A stretch of 64,000 bases of DNA, taken from contig CP112982.1 in NCBI GenBank assembly GCA_041875495.1, positions 372,001 through 436,000 of the forward strand, given 5' to 3'. A model generated the notes under the pieces. The model was not told where the DNA came from. It ran no database searches and worked only from the letters and a program-made list of their open reading frames with translations. The first letter of the stretch is position 1, and the number at the start of each line of letters is the position of its first letter. A program made the translations under genes and the position numbers. Positions 36,115 through 45,147 of the stretch are shown here, in pieces. This stretch comes from Halomonas sp. CH40 (GTDB lineage: Bacteria > Pseudomonadota > Gammaproteobacteria > Pseudomonadales > Halomonadaceae).

Positions 36115-38116
36115 GTTGGCTGCCGCCCAGGCAGCTCAGAAATCGAAACGGGCGAAACAGCAACGTTTCTCGCCGTTGGCTGCCGCCCAGGCAGCTCAGA
36201 AAGACTATTACAGACGGCAAGTGCGTCACGCCCTGTTGGCTGCCGCCCAGGCAGCTCAGAAAAGCTACGGCGCGGTCGAAGACGGCGACAAACGGTTGGC
36301 TGCCGCCCAGGCAGCTCAGAAATATCAGTTAAGTTGCTGCTAAGTCGCTGCATTGTTGGCTGCCGCCCAGGCAGCTCAGAAATTCACCGAAACCATCGTT
36401 GGACGAAAGGAGCCGTTGGCTGCCGCCCAGGCAGCTCAGAAAACTTCACGAGTGACAGATTCAAGAGTAGGAGCGTTGGCTGCCGCCCAGGCAGCTCAGA
36501 AATAGCTGCCCAGGAAGGAAAAAGCGTAAAGGAAGTTGGCTGCCGCCCAGGCAGCTCAGAAATATGCAGGTGGTGTTTCTGCCTGTACTGACATGTTGGC
36601 TGCCGCCCAGGCAGCTCAGAAACTCACAAATAGCCAGCACCGCCTCGAAAGCCGCGTTGGCTGCCGCCCAGGCAGCTCAGAAATGTCGGCATGAGTTCGG
36701 CGGGCGCGGCCCTGCGTTGGCTGCCGCCCAGGCAGCTCAGAAAAGACCCATCGGGCAGTGTTGTCGTGCTGCCGCGTTGGCTGCCGCCCAGGCAGCTCAG
36801 AAACATCCGTCCGGCTGTGTTACCACCGACTGGGGGTTGGCTGCCGCCCAGGCAGCTCAGAAAATCAAACAGAGACCGGATTGATGAATAGCCGAGTTGG
36901 CTGCCGCCCAGGCAGCTCAGAAAAAAAGGCATGTAGGCGTCTAGTGCGGCCTCAAGTTGGCTGCCGCCCAGGCAGCTCAGAAATCAACCATCTCATCAGT
37001 AGCCTCAACGGGTACGTTGGCTGCCGCCCAGGCAGCTCAGAAATTCAAAAGTCCGTTGATGACGTTTGCCGTTACGTTGGCTGCCGCCCAGGCAGCTCAG
37101 AAATGATGCCAGTTCCCCACTGCGCACCTGCTCAGGTTGGCTGCCGCCCAGGCAGCTCAGAAAATCGCGCCCAATCGTGTGGTGATTGCGCAGTAGTTGG
37201 CTGCCGCCCAGGCAGCTCAGAAAGGACGGATGGGCCGACGGGTTAGGGCACCATCGTTGGCTGCCGCCCAGGCAGCTCAGAAAGTTGATCGAAGCGGCGC
37301 TCTGTGTGCCGTTCAGTTGGCTGCCGCCCAGGCAGCTCAGAAACCGACCAGTGACGCGCTAATCCGAACCCTAGAGTTGGCTGCCGCCCAGGCAGCTCAG
37401 AAATGCCGTTGATGCTGGTTTTAATCTTTCTGGTCGTTGGCTGCCGCCCAGGCCGCTCAGAAACGTTTGCGCTGGCTGCAAGAACACTCGCTTGAGTTGG
37501 CTGCCGCCCAGGCAGCTCAGAAACTCATTGAGTGAAGAATCAGGATAAGGAAAAGGTTGGCTGCCGCCCAGGCAGCTCAGAAACTGGGGATCGGCTCGCA
37601 ACACTCGGCTGAAAAGTTGGCTGCCGCCCAGGCAGCTCAGAAAAGCACCCGCCAAAGCCCGCACAATAAATTGAGGTTGGCTGCCGCCCAGGCAGCTCAG
37701 AAAAGCGGCAAGAAAGGCAAAGAGCTGATTGCCAGGTTGGCTGCCGCCCAGGCAGCTCAGAAAATATCGAGTTTCCGTTGGTACCAGTGCTCAGCGTTGG
37801 CTGCCGCCCAGGCAGCTCAGAAAATCAGGTGTGCCGTCACAATTTGCTGCTGGGTGTTCGCTGCCGCCCAGGCAGCTCAGAAAACGCAGAGTAAGGTGCC
37901 CCGCACTGATTGCACGTTCGCTGCCGCCCAGGCAGCTCAGAAAATATGATGACGGATTACAGCAAGCCCGTTCAGGTTCGCTGCCGCCCAGGCAGCTCAG
38001 AAATTTTCCAGCCATAAAAATCGACGAAGAGCCGCGTTCGCTGCCGCCCAGGCAGCTCAGAAATGGTCTGGTGTTTGCTGATTCTATTCGTGTTGGTTCG
38101 CTGCCGCCCAGGCAGC
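36115..38116 (+). CRISPR. Type I-F CRISPR array, 34 repeats and 33 spacers
   Basis: The 28-bp repeat is GTTGG CTGCC GCCCA GGCAG CTCAGAAA, with the 5-bp stem CTGCC/GGCAG read by Cas6f and an 8-nt handle CTCAGAAA. It recurs every 60 bp from 36115 (32-bp spacers); only spacer 9 is 33 bp, shifting the phase. The first 28 repeats plus the 29th read GTTGG; the last five (from 37856) read GTTCG, closer to the common I-F repeat. The repeat at 37436 has A19 changed to C inside the stem. The last repeat (38096) is truncated after 21 bases, marking the old end. The leader is on the cas6f side. All spacers differ; I recognise no target. Confidence 0.98.
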
Positions 38117-38235
38117 AGATCCCCGCGGAGAAATTTCTGGTGTTGGTAATGCTGTCGGGGCTTGTGTGCTTCTTCCCTACGCGTATAGGAGGAGCGACCT
38201 TTCCTGCAGCAGCAAGAACACCAAGGTCAAAATGG

Positions 38236-38437
38236 ATTCCCGCTAAAAGCATGCGGGAATGACGGGTTCGAGGGCATGCGGGAATGACGGGTTCGAGGGC
38301 ATGCGGGAATGACGGGTTCGAGGGCATGCGGGAATGACGGGTTCGAGGGCATGCGGGAATGACGGGTTCGAGGGCATGCGGGAATGACGGGTTCGAGGGC
38401 ATGCGGGAATGACGGGTTCGAGGGCATGCGGGAATGT
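38236..38437. repeat. Tandem 25-bp repeats with hairpin-type intergenic element
   Basis: Seven full copies and one partial copy of a 25-bp unit (CATGCGGGAATGACGGGTTC plus GAGGG) run from 38250. Just before it, ATTCCCGC (38236-38243) pairs with GCGGGAAT (38253-38260), as in the widespread proteobacterial intergenic element with a GATTCCCGC...GCGGGAATGAC hairpin. The array seems to have grown by repeating the right half. The 120 bp between the CRISPR end and this repeat, and the 50 bp after it, hold nothing I can identify. Confidence 0.9.
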
Positions 38438-38487
38438 CGTGGTGGGGCGTGGGATTTATGGCGTAAGGCTGAGACGCACAGCTAACA

Positions 38488-38928
38488 TCAATCTGTTATG
38501 TATCTGCATGGCTGATAACTAATAGCGTCCTCAAAGGTATACAAACACTGCTCAGGAAACGCTTCTGGTTCCTGGTCGGTGTCAATGGCTGCTGCGCGAC
38601 GAGCATCTGCGTAGGCTGATTGCATAAGGTTGGGGAGCATGGTTTTGAAGCTGGGGTTTTCGTTCAGTAGGCGCAGCGTTTTGTGTTGTGCATCCTCAAT
38701 GGTTAGCCGTTGGCTGCGAGTACGATTTTCTGGTTGCTGCTCCCATTTCAGCAGGTGCATCAACAGGCGTGCCAGCTGGTTGATTAACGCGCGACGCTCG
38801 CGTTTGGCAACGCTTTCAATTTCATCTGCTAGATGTTCAATATCCAGTTTTTCCAACTTTCCAGTGCGCAGTAATTCCGTTTGCTCCAGCGCCCAGGCAT
38901 GGGTGTCGTGCTCGTATTGAACGGTCAT
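38488..38928 (-). CDS. DUF29 family protein
   Basis: A 146-residue protein with the DUF29 pattern: YEHDTHAWALEQTELLRTGK near the start, then LDIEHLADEIESVAKRERRA and LLMHLLKWEQQPENRTRSQR. It is predicted to be all alpha-helical and cytoplasmic. The family is common in cyanobacteria and often found in accessory regions; no function is established. It stands alone after the repeats. Confidence 0.88.
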   Translation of the reverse strand: MTVQYEHDTHAWALEQTELLRTGKLEKLDIEHLADEIESVAKRERRALINQLARLLMHLLKWEQQPENRTRSQRLTIEDAQHKTLRLLNENPSFKTMLPNLMQSAYADARRAAAIDTDQEPEAFPEQCLYTFEDAISYQPCRYITD

Positions 38929-39211
38929 TGAGTGGTCATCCTGTTAGCGGGTCAGCATCGGCTATAATAATGATAACCCCGCACGCGCGCGAAGGAGCCG
39001 CCACATACCCATTTTTGTATTCAGTACTGGTTGACCGATATAAATAGAAGGCGCTAGGTTTGTCTCGGTGAGCCAAGAGACCAATAGTCGCCTGGTGTAC
39101 CCTGCGTTAGCAGATGAGGTATCTGGGGATGGCGAACCAGCATTGGCTTACCCTGCGGCTGATCTTAACTATCATACCCTTGGGTGCATTTGACTGGCGC
39201 AGGGGCATAGC

Positions 39212-39457
39212 ATGAAACTGGAATTGTCTTCTTTTGAAAAGGCGCTCGCTTCGCTGGACGAGGCGCTGGCGGAATATGACCGCACCCAAAACCAATTCGT
39301 CAAAGACGCCTGCATCCACAGGTTCGAGTACACCTATGAATTGGCCCACAAATGGAAAGTGGATGTGATTGACCTGAATGCCGTTTCGCCACAGTTTCGG
39401 GCGATTGTAGAGCGGCAAAGAGCTGGCGGCTTGATCAAGCCAGGCTCAGACAACTGA
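39212..39457 (+). pseudogene. Chimeric remnant of a HEPN (HI0074-like) / MNT (HI0073-like) pair
   Basis: The 81-residue open frame starts like an HI0074-type nucleotidyltransferase substrate-binding (HEPN) protein (MKLELSSFEKALASLDEALA, then HRFEYTYELAHKW), whose normal length is about 130. From about residue 49 it reads KVDVIDLNAVSPQFRAIVER, which is the C-terminal end of an MNT-type minimal nucleotidyltransferase. The two genes usually lie side by side, so an in-frame deletion of several hundred bases could have joined them. The catalytic GSxxxG...D motif is gone, so the module should be inactive. Confidence 0.6.
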
Positions 39458-39480
39458 TCTAACCTAGCCTCAACGCCTCT

Positions 39481-39786
39481 TTATTCATCCCCTTGCTGAT
39501 TTTCTTCATCCCAGCGTTCAATGCTGCGTTTGTTGTCCGGCAGGCGGACGATGTCGCCCAACTGCAGGTCGTGGTGGCTTTCCTTGCGTTCGCCGCTGGG
39601 GGTGATGAGAGCCACAACGCTGGCGATGCTGACGGCGTCATCCTCGCGGTAGGTTTCTACCTTGACGCGCACATTGCAGCCTTTGTAGCGGGCAGAAAGG
39701 ATCTCGCCCGGGTAAGGGGTGTCGGGGTTGAGGTTGGCGGTAACGCTGTCGCCGTCGGTGGCGTCCCATTCGATGTGCTTGTGCAT
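39481..39786 (-). CDS. Hypothetical protein
   Basis: I do not recognise this gene. The start is set at ATG 39786 (MHKHIEWDATDGDSVTANLN) because AAGGAAG lies eight bases upstream; the longer frame has a different composition. The 101 residues are acidic, rich in Asp and Glu, with a predicted beta-rich middle (GCNVRVKVETYREDDAVSIA) and no membrane segment or cysteine cluster. It is divergent from glnA and separated from it by the 540-bp control region. Confidence 0.5.
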   Translation of the reverse strand: MHKHIEWDATDGDSVTANLNPDTPYPGEILSARYKGCNVRVKVETYREDDAVSIASVVALITPSGERKESHHDLQLGDIVRLPDNKRSIERWDEENQQGDE

Positions 39787-39935
39787 GATTACTTCCTTGG
39801 CAAGAGAGGGTGGTGGAACCTGGCTGTCTGGCAGCTGACTGACAACGCCCAGGCAGCCTGGTTGGCAATACCTACACCCTAGCACATATGGGGTGGGAGA
39901 AAGGGGAGTCGACCAGAGGGCTGCAATAAACTTAT

Positions 39936-39951
39936 TGCACTTATTTGGTGC
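39936..39951. promoter_or_regulatory. NtrC binding site upstream of glnA
   Basis: TGCAC-5-TGGTGC fits the NtrC consensus GCAC...GGTGC. It lies about 210 bp upstream of the expected sigma-54 start. Further half sites (TGGTGCGCCA near 39976, GTTGCACCAT near 40221) may add to it. Between 39787 and 40328 no gene is seen; the stretch is AT-rich control DNA. Confidence 0.7.
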
Positions 39952-40134
39952 GTTAAGGTTTTTTGATGTTCTTTTATGGTGCGCCAATAGTTGTCTTAGG
40001 CGGTTTTTAGTGTCTTTTTGGGACTGTGAAATACTTTTTGCCCTTTTATGTGGCATTAGCTGTTTTTCTTGAATTAGCTAAAATATAATAAAAACAATAT
40101 TTTATAATTTTTATACCCTGTATTGGTGCGTGGT

Positions 40135-40151
40135 TGGCATGCAACATGCAT
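40135..40151 (+). promoter_or_regulatory. Sigma-54 promoter of glnA
   Basis: TTGGCATGCAACATGCA has the GG and GC pairs at exactly 10-bp spacing and fits TGGCAC-N5-TTGCA with few changes. Transcription should start near 40161, leaving a 168-nt leader before glnA. With the NtrC site upstream this gives nitrogen-limited induction. Confidence 0.72.
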
Positions 40152-40328
40152 TATAAATGCTAGCGGCTAATGTCATAGGCAGTGGATGCCTGGACGTGCT
40201 AAAACAGTAGCCGATTTAACGTTGCACCATGTTTTACCTGTTCTGCGTTTTGCCTGATTGGTCATGTAATACGCAATGTTCAAACGGGTGCCCAGATACG
40301 CTCAGTTTCGCTTAAACCGGAGGACACC

Positions 40329-41735
40329 ATGTCAACCAAGACAATTGCACTCATCGAAGAAAACGACATCAAGTGGGTCGACCTGCGCTTTACTGATACT
40401 CGCGGCAAGGAACAGCACGTGACGATCCCTGCGCGTGACGTTGATGAAGAGTTTTTTGAAAACGGCCAGATGTTCGATGGTTCCTCGATTGAGGGCTGGA
40501 AAGGCATCAACGAATCCGACATGATCCTGCGTCCAGATGACGGTACTGGCTACCTGGATCCCTTCACTGAAGACGCTACCCTGGTGCTGCGTTGCGATAT
40601 CATCGAGCCTGCTACCATGCAGGGTTATGATCGTGACCCGCGCTCCATCGCCAAGCGCGCTGAAGCCTACCTGCAGTCTACCGGCCTGGGCGACACCGCC
40701 TTCTTTGGCCCAGAACCTGAGTTCTTTATCTTTGATGAAGTACACTGGAAAGCCGATATTGAAGGCGCCATGTACAAGATTTCCTCGGAAGAGGGCGCCT
40801 GGTCAACAGACCGTCAGGTGGAAGGCGGCAACCTGGGTCACCGTCCGCGCGTGAAAGGTGGTTATTTCCCGGTTCCGCCGGTGGACAGCTTCCACGATAT
40901 CCGTGGTGCCATGTGTAACACTCTGGAAGCTATCGGCCAGTCGGTAGAAGTGCATCACCATGAAGTGTCCAACGCCGGTCAGAACGAAATAGGCGTCAAG
41001 TTCAACACTCTGGTGAAGAAGGCTGACGAAGTTCAGGAAATGAAGTATGTGATCCACAACGTGGCACATGCTTACGGCAAGACGGCTACCTTTATGCCCA
41101 AGCCGTTGGTGGGCGATAACGGTTCCGGTATGCACGTGCACCAGTCGTTCTGGAAAGACGGCCAGAACCAGTTCGCCGGTGACGAGTACGCGGGCCTGTC
41201 TGAAATGGCGCTTTATTACATTGGCGGTATCATCAAGCACGCACGCTCACTGAACGCCTTCACCAATGCGTCCACCAACTCCTACAAGCGTCTGGTGCCG
41301 GGTTTTGAAGCGCCGGTCATGCTGGCCTACAGCGCGCGTAACCGTTCAGCGTCTATCCGCATTCCGTACACCGCCAGCCCCAAGGGCAAGCGTGTCGAGC
41401 TGCGTTTCCCTGATCCGACCGCCAACCCCTACCTGTGCTTCTCAGCCATGCTGATGGCCGGTATCGACGGTATCAAGAACAAGATCCACCCTGGCGATGC
41501 GATGGACAAGAACCTGTATGACTTGCCGCCGGAAGAAGGCAAGGCCGTGCCCACCGTTGCACACAGCCTGGATCAGGCGCTGGAAGCCCTCGACGCTGAC
41601 CGCGCCTTCTTGACCGAAGGTGGCGTTTTCACTGATGAAATGATCGATGCCTACATCGAACTGAAGGGTGAAGAAGTTGAGCGCCTGCGCATGGCAACTC
41701 ACCCGATCGAGTTCGACATGTACTACAGCTGCTAA
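40329..41735 (+). CDS. glnA: Glutamine synthetase type I
   Basis: Glutamine synthetase makes glutamine from glutamate, ammonia and ATP, and is the main entry of ammonium under nitrogen limitation. The 468-residue protein is standard in length. Visible motifs are [15 protein letters not shown], the metal-site region [13 protein letters not shown], the ATP loop [10 protein letters not shown] and the adenylylation site Tyr in [11 protein letters not shown]. It starts at ATG 40329 after GGAGG. The NtrC site and sigma-54 promoter upstream and glnL-glnG downstream complete the regulon core. Confidence 0.98.
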   Translation: MSTKTIALIEENDIKWVDLRFTDTRGKEQHVTIPARDVDEEFFENGQMFDGSSIEGWKGINESDMILRPDDGTGYLDPFTEDATLVLRCDIIEPATMQGYDRDPRSIAKRAEAYLQSTGLGDTAFFGPEPEFFIFDEVHWKADIEGAMYKISSEEGAWSTDRQVEGGNLGHRPRVKGGYFPVPPVDSFHDIRGAMCNTLEAIGQSVEVHHHEVSNAGQNEIGVKFNTLVKKADEVQEMKYVIHNVAHAYGKTATFMPKPLVGDNGSGMHVHQSFWKDGQNQFAGDEYAGLSEMALYYIGGIIKHARSLNAFTNASTNSYKRLVPGFEAPVMLAYSARNRSASIRIPYTASPKGKRVELRFPDPTANPYLCFSAMLMAGIDGIKNKIHPGDAMDKNLYDLPPEEGKAVPTVAHSLDQALEALDADRAFLTEGGVFTDEMIDAYIELKGEEVERLRMATHPIEFDMYYSC

Positions 41736-41806
41736 GTATAAAGCACTGACGCTGATCTGAACTGCTATTATCACCCAAGGGGAATAACCCGAGGTGATCA
41801 GTTACA

Positions 41807-41831
41807 AACCCCGCCTCGGCGGGGTTTTTTC
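41807..41831 (+). terminator. Rho-independent terminator after glnA
   Basis: AAACCCCGCC and GGCGGGGTTT pair across two bases and run into TTTTTT, about 70 bp after glnA. The gene that follows begins 15 bp beyond, so glnL-glnG expression probably depends on partial read-through or another promoter. Confidence 0.9.
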
Positions 41832-41845
41832 GTTAGGGGGCGATA

Positions 41846-42388
41846 ATGGCCAATCAAACAGCAGACAGAAGAGAGCGGTGGCTGTGGGCGGCGTTGCTAG
41901 GAAGTGCCTTGCTGGTTGGGGCACCACCGCTAGCGGCCCAGACGGTTTATCGGGTGGTGGATGAGCAGGGCCGTGTGACCTTTACCGATAACCCGGAGCG
42001 GGGCGGTGAAGCCGTGGTGCTGGCGCCACTGCCGGGGGTTTCTTCCTCATCGTCTGCGTCGCCACCGGCTTCCCAGCCTTCAGGCAAGCGCTCCCCCGGC
42101 CCGCCTTTCATGCCCTATGACCGTTTTACGATTGCCTACCCTGCCCATCAAGCGCGCCTGAATAGCGCTGCCACAGCGGTCGAAATTGCCCTAAGCCCGG
42201 CGCTGCGTGACGATCATCAGCTGCGTTTGCGCCTTAATGGTGAAATCAACCAGAGTGCGATGCACAGTGACGCCTTCTGGATGGCCAATCTGCCCGCCGG
42301 CGTGCACCAGCTTCAGGCCGAATTGCTGGATGCCCAGGGGCGGGTGCGCCATCAAACCCCGATGGTGCGGTTTCACGTTGCACCATAA
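41846..42388 (+). CDS. DUF4124 domain periplasmic protein
   Basis: A 180-residue precursor with a signal peptide ending near PPLAAQ. The DUF4124 domain follows directly (TVYRVVDEQGRVTFTDNPER), then a Ser/Pro linker, then a beta-sandwich-like C-terminal part (LRLRLNGEINQSAMHSDAFW and HQLQAELLDAQGRVRH). Similar genes often sit between glnA and glnL in gammaproteobacteria, but I know of no tested role in nitrogen control. Confidence 0.8.
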   Translation: MANQTADRRERWLWAALLGSALLVGAPPLAAQTVYRVVDEQGRVTFTDNPERGGEAVVLAPLPGVSSSSSASPPASQPSGKRSPGPPFMPYDRFTIAYPAHQARLNSAATAVEIALSPALRDDHQLRLRLNGEINQSAMHSDAFWMANLPAGVHQLQAELLDAQGRVRHQTPMVRFHVAP

Positions 42389-42543
42389 TGGTGCTTTGGT
42401 AAGTGAGTCATGAGCACCATCCTGGCGGTAAGAAGGCTATTTGAGCGTGATTAGCCGCGTTTCCCCGCTAGGTTAGCAAGGTGCGCTAAGTTGGCGCGCT
42501 TTTTGCAGATCCATCACCATGCCATTCGATCACAGGTAGTGAT

Positions 42544-43593
42544 ATGTACCAACGCTTGCTTGAACACCTCACCACAGCAGTTCTGCTACTGGATGGCGAC
42601 CTGAAGGTGCGGTGGATGAACCCGGCGGCAGAAGCCCTGCTGGCGGTGAGCATCAGCCGTGTGCTGGGGGCGCGGTTGGAAGGGTTGCTGGGCGAGGAGG
42701 AGGCGATTGAGGATGTCCTGATCAAGGCCCGTGATGCGTTTCATCCCTATACCCAGCGTGAAGCCCGGATTATCCCGATGAGCGGTGAGCCACTGACGGT
42801 GGATTACACCGTGACACCGCTGTCCGCCGATGAGCTGCTGTTGGAAATTGAACCCCGCGACCGGCTAATGCAGATTTCCCGCGAGGAAGCACTCACCACC
42901 CGCCAGGAAACCATCAAGGTGCTGGCGCGCGGCCTGGCCCATGAGGTGAAAAACCCACTGGGCGGTATTCGCGGGGCAGCGCAACTGTTGGAGCGGGATC
43001 TGGCCGACCCGGCGCTGAAGGAATTTACCCATATCATTGTTGAAGAAGTTGACCGCCTGCGTGACCTGGTGGATTCCATGCTTGGGCCTAATCGCATGGT
43101 TCAGCATTCGCCGGTCAATATTCACAAGGTGCTGGAACGGGTGCGTACCTTGTTGATTGCCGAGCACCCTCAGGTGCGCATCGAGCGCGACTATGACCCC
43201 AGCCTGCCAGATCTGTCGGGGGATGAAGCTCAGATGATCCAGGCGATTCTCAACGTTGCCCGCAATGCGGTGCAGGCGATGACCGATGCTCAGGTTGAGG
43301 CGCCCAGGCTGGTGTTACGCACCCGGGCACGCCGGCAGTTTACCCTGGGGGCAGAGCGGCATCGGCTGGTGTGTGATGTGGGGATCATTGATAACGGGCC
43401 GGGGGTTCCGGAGGCACTGCAGGAGACGCTGTTCTTCCCCATGGTGTCCGGGCGCGCGGAAGGCAGCGGGTTGGGCCTGTCGATTGCCCAGTCGATCCTG
43501 CATCAGCACCAGGGCCTGATTGAATGCGAATCCCAGCCGGGACGGACTGAATTTCGTTTATTGATTCCCCTGTTTATTGATGGCTCAACCTGA
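42544..43593 (+). CDS. glnL: Nitrogen regulation sensor histidine kinase NtrB
   Basis: NtrB phosphorylates NtrC when the PII protein signals nitrogen shortage, and removes the phosphate when PII binds. The 349 residues comprise a PAS domain (residues 1-110, LLDGDLKVRWMNPAAEALLA), the dimerisation helix with the H box LARGLAHEVKNPLGGIRGAA, and the HATPase domain (N box LNVARNAVQAM, G1 DNGPGVP, G2 GSGLGLSIAQSI). No transmembrane helices are seen, as expected. glnG follows after 45 bp. Confidence 0.96.
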   Translation: MYQRLLEHLTTAVLLLDGDLKVRWMNPAAEALLAVSISRVLGARLEGLLGEEEAIEDVLIKARDAFHPYTQREARIIPMSGEPLTVDYTVTPLSADELLLEIEPRDRLMQISREEALTTRQETIKVLARGLAHEVKNPLGGIRGAAQLLERDLADPALKEFTHIIVEEVDRLRDLVDSMLGPNRMVQHSPVNIHKVLERVRTLLIAEHPQVRIERDYDPSLPDLSGDEAQMIQAILNVARNAVQAMTDAQVEAPRLVLRTRARRQFTLGAERHRLVCDVGIIDNGPGVPEALQETLFFPMVSGRAEGSGLGLSIAQSILHQHQGLIECESQPGRTEFRLLIPLFIDGST

Positions 43594-43638
43594 TGAGCCA
43601 TTTATCGATTTGTTAGTTGATTTCACCGGAGAAGCGCC

Positions 43639-45069
43639 ATGACTGAAGTTCACTCGACCGATGTTGCTCGCGTGGTGATTGTGGACGATGACCGCGCGAT
43701 TCGTTGGGTACTGGAGCGCGCCCTGGCGCAGCCCGATCTGGACGTTGAATGTATTGAACGTGCGGATACGGTGCTTGAGCGCCTGATTGCCGAGCCACCG
43801 GATGTCCTGGTCACCGATATCCGCATGCCGGGGATTGACGGCTTGAACCTTATGGCGCGGATTCGTGACGCCCATCCGGACCTGCCGGTCATTGTGATGA
43901 CCGCGCACTCGGATCTGGACAGTGCCGTCGCCTCCTATCAGGGCGGTGCCTTTGAATACCTGCCCAAGCCCTTTGATGTTGATGAAGCCCTGGCGCTGGT
44001 GCGCCGGGCGGTGGCCCATGCCCGCGAGCGCCAGCGGCCGGTCAGCGTGCCGGAAGGCCTGAACGCTGAAATCATTGGCGAGGCACCGGCCATGCAGGAG
44101 GTGTTTCGCGCCATCGGGCGGCTGTCGCATTCGCATATCACCGTGCTGATCAATGGCGAATCTGGCACCGGCAAGGAGCGGGTAGCCCAGGCGCTGCATC
44201 AGCATAGCCCGCGTTCGGGCAAGCCGTTTATTGCCTTGAATATGGCGGCGATTCCGCGCGATCTGATTGAATCTGAGCTTTTTGGGCATGAAAAAGGCGC
44301 CTTTACCGGGGCGGCGGCCCAGCGCCAGGGGCGGTTTGAACAGGCCAACGGTGGCACTTTGTTTCTGGATGAGATTGGGGATATGCCCGCCGAAACCCAG
44401 ACGCGCCTGCTAAGGGTGCTGGCGGACGGCGAGTTTTACCGGGTAGGTGGGCATACGCCGGTTCGAGTTGATGTGCGGATTATCGCCGCCACCCACCAGA
44501 ATCTGGAATCGCTGGTGGAAGACGGGCGTTTTCGCGAAGATCTGTTTCATCGCCTGAATGTGATCCGCGTGCATCTGCCTCGTCTGTCGGAGCGGCGCGA
44601 GGATATCCCCCGCCTGACCCGCCATTTTCTGGCTGAAGCGGCCAAGGAGCTGGCGACAGATATCAAGGTGCTGACACCCGAGGCGGAAGCGCACCTGACC
44701 CATCTGCCCTGGCCAGGCAATGTGCGTCAGCTGGAGAACATTTGCCGCTGGCTGACCGTCATGGCCTCCGGGCGGGAAATACTGGTGGAAGACCTGCCCC
44801 CGGAGCTGCGCGAGGCCGACACCCTGGAAGGCACTCTGCACGGTGATTGGCGCAGTGCCTTTCGCAGCTGGGCTGATCAGGCCTTGGCCGAAGGGCATAC
44901 CCATCTGCTGGAAGAGGCCGTGCCCGATTTTGAGCGGATTTTGATTGAGACAGCGCTAAAGCACACGGGTGGGCGCAAAGGCGAGGCCGCCGAACTGCTG
45001 GGCTGGGGGCGTAATACCCTGACTCGAAAGCTTAAAACGCTGCTGCCTGCGCTGGCGGATGAAGTTTAA
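43639..45069 (+). CDS. glnG: Nitrogen regulation response regulator NtrC
   Basis: NtrC activates sigma-54 promoters such as that of glnA. The 476-residue protein has a receiver domain (phosphorylated Asp in [13 protein letters not shown]), an AAA+ domain with Walker A GESGTGKE, the sigma-54 loop GAFTGA and Walker [10 protein letters not shown], and a C-terminal Fis-type helix-turn-helix ([20 protein letters not shown]). The nearby NtrC site upstream of glnA suggests self-contained control of this cluster. Confidence 0.97.
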   Translation: MTEVHSTDVARVVIVDDDRAIRWVLERALAQPDLDVECIERADTVLERLIAEPPDVLVTDIRMPGIDGLNLMARIRDAHPDLPVIVMTAHSDLDSAVASYQGGAFEYLPKPFDVDEALALVRRAVAHARERQRPVSVPEGLNAEIIGEAPAMQEVFRAIGRLSHSHITVLINGESGTGKERVAQALHQHSPRSGKPFIALNMAAIPRDLIESELFGHEKGAFTGAAAQRQGRFEQANGGTLFLDEIGDMPAETQTRLLRVLADGEFYRVGGHTPVRVDVRIIAATHQNLESLVEDGRFREDLFHRLNVIRVHLPRLSERREDIPRLTRHFLAEAAKELATDIKVLTPEAEAHLTHLPWPGNVRQLENICRWLTVMASGREILVEDLPPELREADTLEGTLHGDWRSAFRSWADQALAEGHTHLLEEAVPDFERILIETALKHTGGRKGEAAELLGWGRNTLTRKLKTLLPALADEV

Positions 45070-45147
45070 AAGCTATTAAGCTGGCGCCATAGGGGTCTTG
45101 TTATGTAACCTTAGTTAACAATTAACCTTCTGAAGAGCATAACAACG

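Noticed and set aside
36102..38262. Several open frames reading LAAAQAAQK, GCRPGSSE or FLSCLGGSQ repeats
   Set aside because: They arise because the CRISPR period of 60 bp is divisible by three, so each frame of the repeat stays open. They are array artefacts, not repeat proteins.
38227..38427. Minus-strand frame with repeated PSNPSFPHALEPVIPACPRT
   Set aside because: It is a translation of the tandem 25-bp DNA repeats, has no ribosome binding site and matches nothing known.
39114..39215. 33-residue frame MRYLGMANQHWLTLRLILTI... overlapping the start of the HEPN remnant
   Set aside because: It overlaps the next start codon by ATGA, but it has no clear ribosome binding site and no recognisable family, and it lies in a decayed region.
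41846..42388. DUF4124 gene as a nitrogen regulatory component
   Set aside because: Its place between glnA and glnL is suggestive, but the signal peptide and periplasmic domain give no mechanism and a terminator separates it from glnA, so no functional link is claimed.
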